In this document: positions 59,070-64,000 of the stretch, in pieces
How positions within the stretch are numbered: position 1 is the first letter of the stretch
Layout of the letters: each line of letters opens with the position of its first letter
Assembly (NCBI RefSeq): GCF_037893015.1
Contig: NC_133666.1
Coordinates: forward strand, 569,240,389-569,304,388
From: Macrotis lagotis
Taxonomy: Eukaryota; Chordata; Mammalia; Peramelemorphia; Peramelidae
Length of the DNA: 64,000 bases
Direction: 5' to 3'
Position numbers and translations under genes: made by a program
The notes under the pieces: generated by a model
The model's input: the letters and a program-made list of their open reading frames with translations, nothing else
What the model was told of the DNA's origin: nothing
Databases searched by the model: none

Positions 59070-61370
59070 TATTTTATTTATTTTTCTAGCTATATGCAAT
59101 GATAGCTTTCAACAATCAATTTTTTGCAAGATTCAGTTTCATACTTTTTCCTTCCTCCCTTCCCTCTTCTCTTCCCCCCCCTTGGCAGAAAGCAATCTAA
59201 TAAAGATATTCATGTATAACTAAAACTTAAATGTATATTAGTCATTAGGTGAATGAAGAATCAAATCTAAATGGTAAAAGAAACATGAGAGAGGAAAAAA
59301 AAGAATACATAAGATAACAGATTGAAGATAGTAAACTTTGGGCTTCTTTTTAACTAGATAGTTTCTCTGGTTATGAATGGCATTTTTTTTCAACACCAGT
59401 CTTTTGGGGTGGCTAGGTGGTGCAGTGGATAAAGCATTGATCCTGGAGTCAGGAGTACCTGGGTTCAAATCTGGGCTCAGACACTGAATAATTACCTAGC
59501 TGTGTGGGCTTGGGCAAGCCATTTAACCCCATTTGCCTTGCAAAATCCTAAAAAAACCACACTTCTTTTGGAATTGTCTTTGTTTATCATATTCCTCAAT
59601 AAACAAGGACATCAGAGCTGATAACCACCTAGTTTTTTTGTTAGTTTATACAATGTTCTAACTCTAACTCATTTTGATCAGTATAATTTCAATTCTTTCT
59701 GGGGAATTTTGGGCTTCTGGGCTATTTTGAAGTCCCATCCCTGATGACTACTTATCAAATAATGCATTCATAAGCCACAATTAGTTCAACCATTCCCCAA
59801 TTGATTGGCATCCCCTCATTTTCTAATTTTTCACACTACCAAGAGAACTGCTATAAATATTTTTGTGCATGTGGACTTTTATACTGTTTTTGTGCTCTCT
59901 TTGTGTTACAGCCCTATTAATGGTATTACTGGATCAAAGGATATATTCAGTATTAATGCCCTTTGCGTATAAATCCAAACTGCTCTCCAGAAATGTTGGA
60001 TTAGTTCACAACCCCAACAACAATGCATTAATGTCCCATTTTCCCACATTCCCTTCACATTGATCATTTTCCCTTTTCATCTTATTGACAAATCTGAAAA
60101 ATGTGAGATGATATCACAGAGTTATTTTAATTTGCATTTACCTAGTCAATAATGATTTAGAACATTTTGATATGATAAAAGGTAGCTTTAATTTCTTCAC
60201 CTGTGAATTCTCTATTCATAGTCTTGATCATTTATCAATTGAGGAATGAATTATATTCTTATAAACTTAATTCCATTCTCTATATATTTTAGAAATGAGT
60301 CCTTTGTCATAAATATCAATTATAAAATTATTTCCGAACTAACTTCTTTCCTTTTACTCTTGGTTGCATTGATTTTATTTGTAAAAAACCTTTCAACTGA
60401 ATGCAATCAAAATGACCAATTTTGTATTTTGTAATGTTCTATATCTCTTCTTTGGTCATAAATTACTCCCATCTCCATATATCTCAAAAGTTAACTCTTC
60501 CTTGTTCTCCCACATGGTTTGTGTCCTTTTAAATCTAAATCCAATTGTATTTTTAAAGGATTTATTTTCTTTTTGTTAAAAGATGTCAATTTTCTTTTGC
60601 ATTTACTTTCCCATTTTTACATTTGATTTTTAAATTCCTTTCTGTGCTTTTCCAAGAAGTTTTTCTGTTTTCCTCCAAAGCTGCAATGTAGTACCTCTCT
60701 GGCTCTCTTTATTATAGCTAATTGTTTGTCCCAAACTTATGTACAAGGTCACTATCAGTAGACCCTGCTTTTCTCATCTTACTCATTTTGTGATTTATTA
60801 CTGGGCACTATCTCAAGGTTCTTGTGTTGGAAGATGAGGGCCCTTGCAGACCTTCAGTGTTGAGAAACCTAGAGATTTGCTTACTCACCTGGAGCTGTTT
60901 ATGTTAGGAATTCCAAGGAGTTTCTCATTAGACCAAACCATAATGAATGCCAGAGTCTCTCTATCTCTGAACAGTCAGCACTGGGAATGTCAGTTGTCCA
61001 ATCCTTGGGACACTGGGAATAGTAGGAAGACTTGGGGCTGTATCTGGACTGTTTTTGCAATAATAGCAGTACAATGACTTGGGAGGACCCTCTGGATTGT
61101 GAACACCAAGGGCTATTCATGTCAGTTGAAATCAGGATCCTAGACACATGTGCTAGAGCTCTCCCAGCCTGCCCACTCACTGTCAACCCACCAAATCTGA
61201 ACTGCAAAAGTCTCCACCTATCATCTTTCCCATGTCCAGAAACCTGGTCAGATTAGTCCCCACATAGCACTGATGCCCACAGGCTAGGTTTCTATTCTCT
61301 GCCCTGTGTAAACTCATGCTCCCCCTGTGACAAACCTTGCTGGAAGGTGTTACAGACTTTTTTTTGCTTT
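59070..61370 (-). mobile_element. Old L1, internally deleted: 5' region and ORF1 start joined to ORF2 C-terminal part
   Basis: Minus strand, 3' end near 59070. ORF2 C-terminal part at about 60540-59600 includes the zinc-knuckle region (CCWGCELIQHFWRAVWIY, then NISFDPVIPLIGL, around 60020-59920). At about 60540 it passes directly into an ORF1-like start (MSKMRKAGSTDSDLVHKFG at about 60787) and coiled-coil remnant; the 5'UTR reaches about 61370. The RT palm and endonuclease are absent. A SINE lies at 59408-59563. The right boundary is uncertain because another L1 lies head to head. Confidence 0.65.
59408..59563 (+). mobile_element. tRNA-derived marsupial SINE
   Basis: GGTGGCTAGGTGGTGCAGTG head, CCTGGGTTCAAATCTGG, CATTTGCCTTGCAAAATCCT tail. 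8-bp target duplication TCTTTTGG at 59400-59407 and 59564-59571. It is inserted into an old L1 3'UTR. Confidence 0.94.
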
Positions 61371-61679
61371 TTCTTGTGGGTTCTCTCTTCCAAGGCCAAA
61401 CAATGTCTGAATTCTGTGACCACCGGGGTAAAAGACAATACTGGTTTGCGAACAAACCACCACATAGACAGAACCTGGACGTAATGGAGGAAATAAACTT
61501 CTGAAAAGCCAAGGTTTCCACTGAATAGGCAACATCTTAACCATTGACAAGCCAGGAATTCCCAGCACCAGCATAAAAGCTTGCATTTATATTCCCTCTT
61601 TCACAGGAACAGAGTTGGGGGGTGGTGGAGATTAGCAAAGAAACTAAAAGCGCTCACTATAGAAAACTAATTGGCAGAT

Positions 61680-62540
61680 AAAGATGAGAAGCCTGCCATG
61701 CAAGAAGAAATCACTGAAAAGTTATTCACAGGGTAAGTCTCAAAATAGCCTATGAATTGGATGCAAATCCAAAAACTCATAGAAAAACTTAAAAAAGAAT
61801 TAAAAAACAAAGAAGAGAGGAAGAAGAAAAATGGAAAAAAGAAATGAGAGTTATGCAGAAAAATTATGAAATTGACAAAAGAATCAATTGCATTCAAAGT
61901 AAAAATAACCAACTGGAAAAGGAAAAACAAAAATCTAATTGAAGAAAATAAAGACCTAAAAATTGGAATTGAACAAAGAGAAACCAATGAATCTATGAGC
62001 CTGCAAGATTCCATCAAGCAAAATAAAAAGGCATAAAAAAATTGAAGAAAATGAAAAGTACCTTTTAGAGAAACAAAGGATCTGGAATAATAGATCTGGG
62101 AATTATAATTTACTAATCTGTCAACTACCAGAAGGCCTAGATGAAAACAAAAGAACTTGAAAACCATCATGCAAGAAATTATCAGGGAAAACTCTACAAA
62201 CCTGCAAGAATAAGAAAACAATATAGCTATTGAGAGAATAAACAGAGTCCTTCCAGAAAAGACCCCAGGATAGATACTCCAAGAGCTATTACAGAAAAAA
62301 TTCAGAAATCTCAAAAAAGGAGAAAATTCTGCAACCAGCAAAATAAAAACAATTTATATATATATATATATATATATAAAGGAAACACAATGAAACTCCC
62401 ACAGGACCTATCAACCTCAACATTGAAGGGCCCGAGGACCTGCAATGCCATATATCAGAGGCCAAAGGACCTGGGATTAAAACCAATAATTTACCACCCT
62501 GCAAAACAGAGGCTTCCAAATTTTCCTGACAAAAATAACA
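61680..62540 (+). pseudogene. Old L1 ORF1 remnant
   Basis: A lysine/glutamate/glutamine-rich coiled coil (MQIQKLIEKLKKELKNKEER-like at 61760; NNQLEKEKQKSNEENKDLK at 61905) is followed by the RNA-recognition part (GLLICQLPEGLDEN; TIMQEIIRENSTNLQE; IERINRVLPEKTPG) and C-terminal EKILQPAK. A TA tract interrupts it at 62355-62378. The 224-codon open frame on the opposite strand (61667-62341) is an antisense artefact of the A-rich coiled coil. Confidence 0.75.
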
Positions 62541-63573
62541 GAACTTAATAGAGAATTCAATCACCAAAAACACAACATAATGCATGCTTATAAAGGTATA
62601 TCAAAATGGGAAAGACAAAACAAAACAAATGCTAGTCAAGAACATCAGATTTTATACAACCATAAAAGGGAAGAAAAATCATGTATAACTCTTGAGAATT
62701 GTACTTTTCTTAGGATAATTAAAGGGTCAAATATAATTGAAGTACTTGGACTTAGGGATATGGCTATGGATAGATCTTGTATCTCCACTGAAGATTTGTA
62801 AGATGACATGCTATGTTTGAGACAAAAAGTTCTGATGAAAAGCAGGGGCATTTAAATTCAAATTTTTCAGCTTTCTTTGAAGTATTCTACTTCTGCTGTC
62901 CTCACAAAGTTTACCACCTTTTCTGATGGGGGCATCATAAGCAGGGCAGTCCCGAGTCAGTATCTCCCATGACTTTTAATCAATTATAAAGTAAGAGCAT
63001 CCCAGTTCTTTCCTTTGAGATTCTTATTGTTAATTAAATCAAGTTTGGATTTAATCCATACTTTACTTAACAAAGAATTAGGTATCCTGGATAGCAAGGG
63101 GTGGGGAAAATTTGGAAAAATCCTTGGAGGAAGGGGTACAAAAAATTCATGAAATGATTTGACTTTGGATGATACTTTGGCTCATGAGGATTGTGTATCC
63201 TTGCAGGTTACATGTAAAGCAAGTGAGGTAAAGAAATGATTATAATTTGATGTGATCCAAGATTGTTAAAAAGTGCACTTCTAATTAGAAAGAAGGGTGA
63301 GGCTACTTAGTGTCTTTGAGGCAATATTGCTTATCAAACAATCAATAAATCAATCAATCAGTGATTGTATTTTGATAATATTTTGAGTTTACCAAACAAT
63401 CAATTAATAAAGATGTGATTGATGACACCTGATTAACAATATCTGAATTATAAATAACACCAGGTGAAGAGGCAGAAAAGATTTATAATTGTAGAGGGAA
63501 GAGGGTAGAATGAGTAAATTTTATTCAATAATTATGGCCCAGAAAGGGAATAAGACACAGTCCCACTTGGGTT

Positions 63574-63575
<2 letters not shown>

Positions 63576-63632
<57 letters not shown>
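63576..63632. repeat. (AT)n microsatellite followed by poly(T)
   Basis: About 28 AT units, then T13. It lies inside the L1 inter-ORF region. Confidence 0.97.
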
Positions 63633-63640
<8 letters not shown>

Positions 63641-64000
63641 TTTTCTCTACAGGGAAGGGAGGAGGGGAGAAGCAAAATGGAAGAAGGGACTAAGAAATGG
63701 AAGGGGAAGAGTTTTAAGAGTGAAATTTAAAAAGGGGAAGGGCAATAAGCCTTTGGTGAGTAGGAAAAAGAAGAAAGTAAAGAGAAAAATACAAATGGGG
63801 AAAATAACATGGAAGAAAATACAGAATTAGTAATCTTAACTGTAAAAGAGAATGTAATGAACTATCCCATAAAATGAAAGTGGTTAGCAGTATTGATTAA
63901 TTGATTCGTAGAATCCAACAATACACTGTTTACATGAAATACATATGAAACAGAGAGATACACAGGTCAAAGGTAAAAGGTTCAAGGATAAAGCAAAGCA

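Larger units (their letters stand above)
61400..64000 (+). mobile_element. Old L1: 5'UTR, ORF1, inter-ORF region and start of ORF2, cut by the window edge
   Basis: 5'UTR to about 61660 (shared with 3840-4260). ORF1 remnant about 61680-62540. Inter-ORF region 62541-63790, with GATTGATTG-type words also found (complemented) at 3480-3530, and an AT microsatellite. From about 63820 the endonuclease start is readable (ELVILTVKENVMN...). Many stops make it an inactive, old-family copy. Confidence 0.75.

Noticed and set aside
61667..62341. 224-codon minus frame, Phe/Leu/Ser-rich, looking like a membrane protein
   Set aside because: It is the antisense of an A-rich L1 ORF1 coiled coil; poly-Lys/Glu codons read backwards give Phe/Leu/Ser.
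63340..63420. CRISPR-like short repeats (CAATCAAT words)
   Set aside because: Simple low-complexity repetition in a LINE, without spacers; the organism is a vertebrate.

Overview
The window looks like intergenic or deep intronic chromosome from a marsupial. I found no intact protein-coding gene, functional RNA gene, CRISPR array or bacterial feature. The evidence is the repeat content: tRNA-derived SINEs of the kind abundant in Australian marsupials (about 150 bp, A-box-like TGGCTAGGTGG head, CCTTGCAAAAACCT tail), marsupial-type L1s, ORF2-less half-L1 (HAL1) elements, an RTE/BovB-like LINE, and old L2, MIR and CORE-SINE remnants. A dasyuromorph (Tasmanian devil or dunnart group) is my best guess from SINE type, with low confidence. 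Family and species names are from memory, not from a database search.

Layout. 1-12735 is a mosaic of L1 pieces in both orientations: a truncated element at the window edge, an old minus-strand ORF2, a plus-strand L1 split by a younger minus-strand L1, and an internally deleted minus-strand L1. 12736-20035 is mostly AT-rich single-copy DNA with MIR/CORE-SINE/L2 relics, a HAL1 3' end, one SINE and microsatellites. 20036-30432 is a three-level nest. A DNAJB6 processed pseudogene (minus) is split by a full-length L1 (plus, about 6.9 kb), whose ORF1 is itself split by a PPP2CA processed pseudogene (minus). Each layer keeps its own target-site duplication. 30433-34937 is single-copy DNA with a (TG)n tract and a SINE. 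34938-38135 is a complete minus-strand HAL1 with exact 8-bp target-site duplications and three SINE-like modules in its 3' region. 38136-45740 is single-copy DNA with MIR, L2 and CORE-SINE relics. 45740-46760 is an LTR-like stretch split by a 352-bp mini-L1 that looks like a retroposed spliced L1 RNA. 47762-50575 and 51019-53880 are two more HAL1s in opposite orientations. 54640-58430 is a decayed RTE LINE whose 5' region is present twice. 58605-64000 holds three old L1 pieces, the last two lying head to head.

Nothing here works together as a pathway. The window records successive waves of LINE-driven retroposition: LINE enzymes copied themselves, non-autonomous HAL1s and SINEs, and two cellular mRNAs. 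The most noteworthy features are the mini-L1 whose junction fits a GT-AG splice in the full-length L1 of the same window, the nested pseudogenes, and the HAL1 subfamily carrying SINE-like modules. All boundaries were read by eye; those of old elements may be off by tens of bases.
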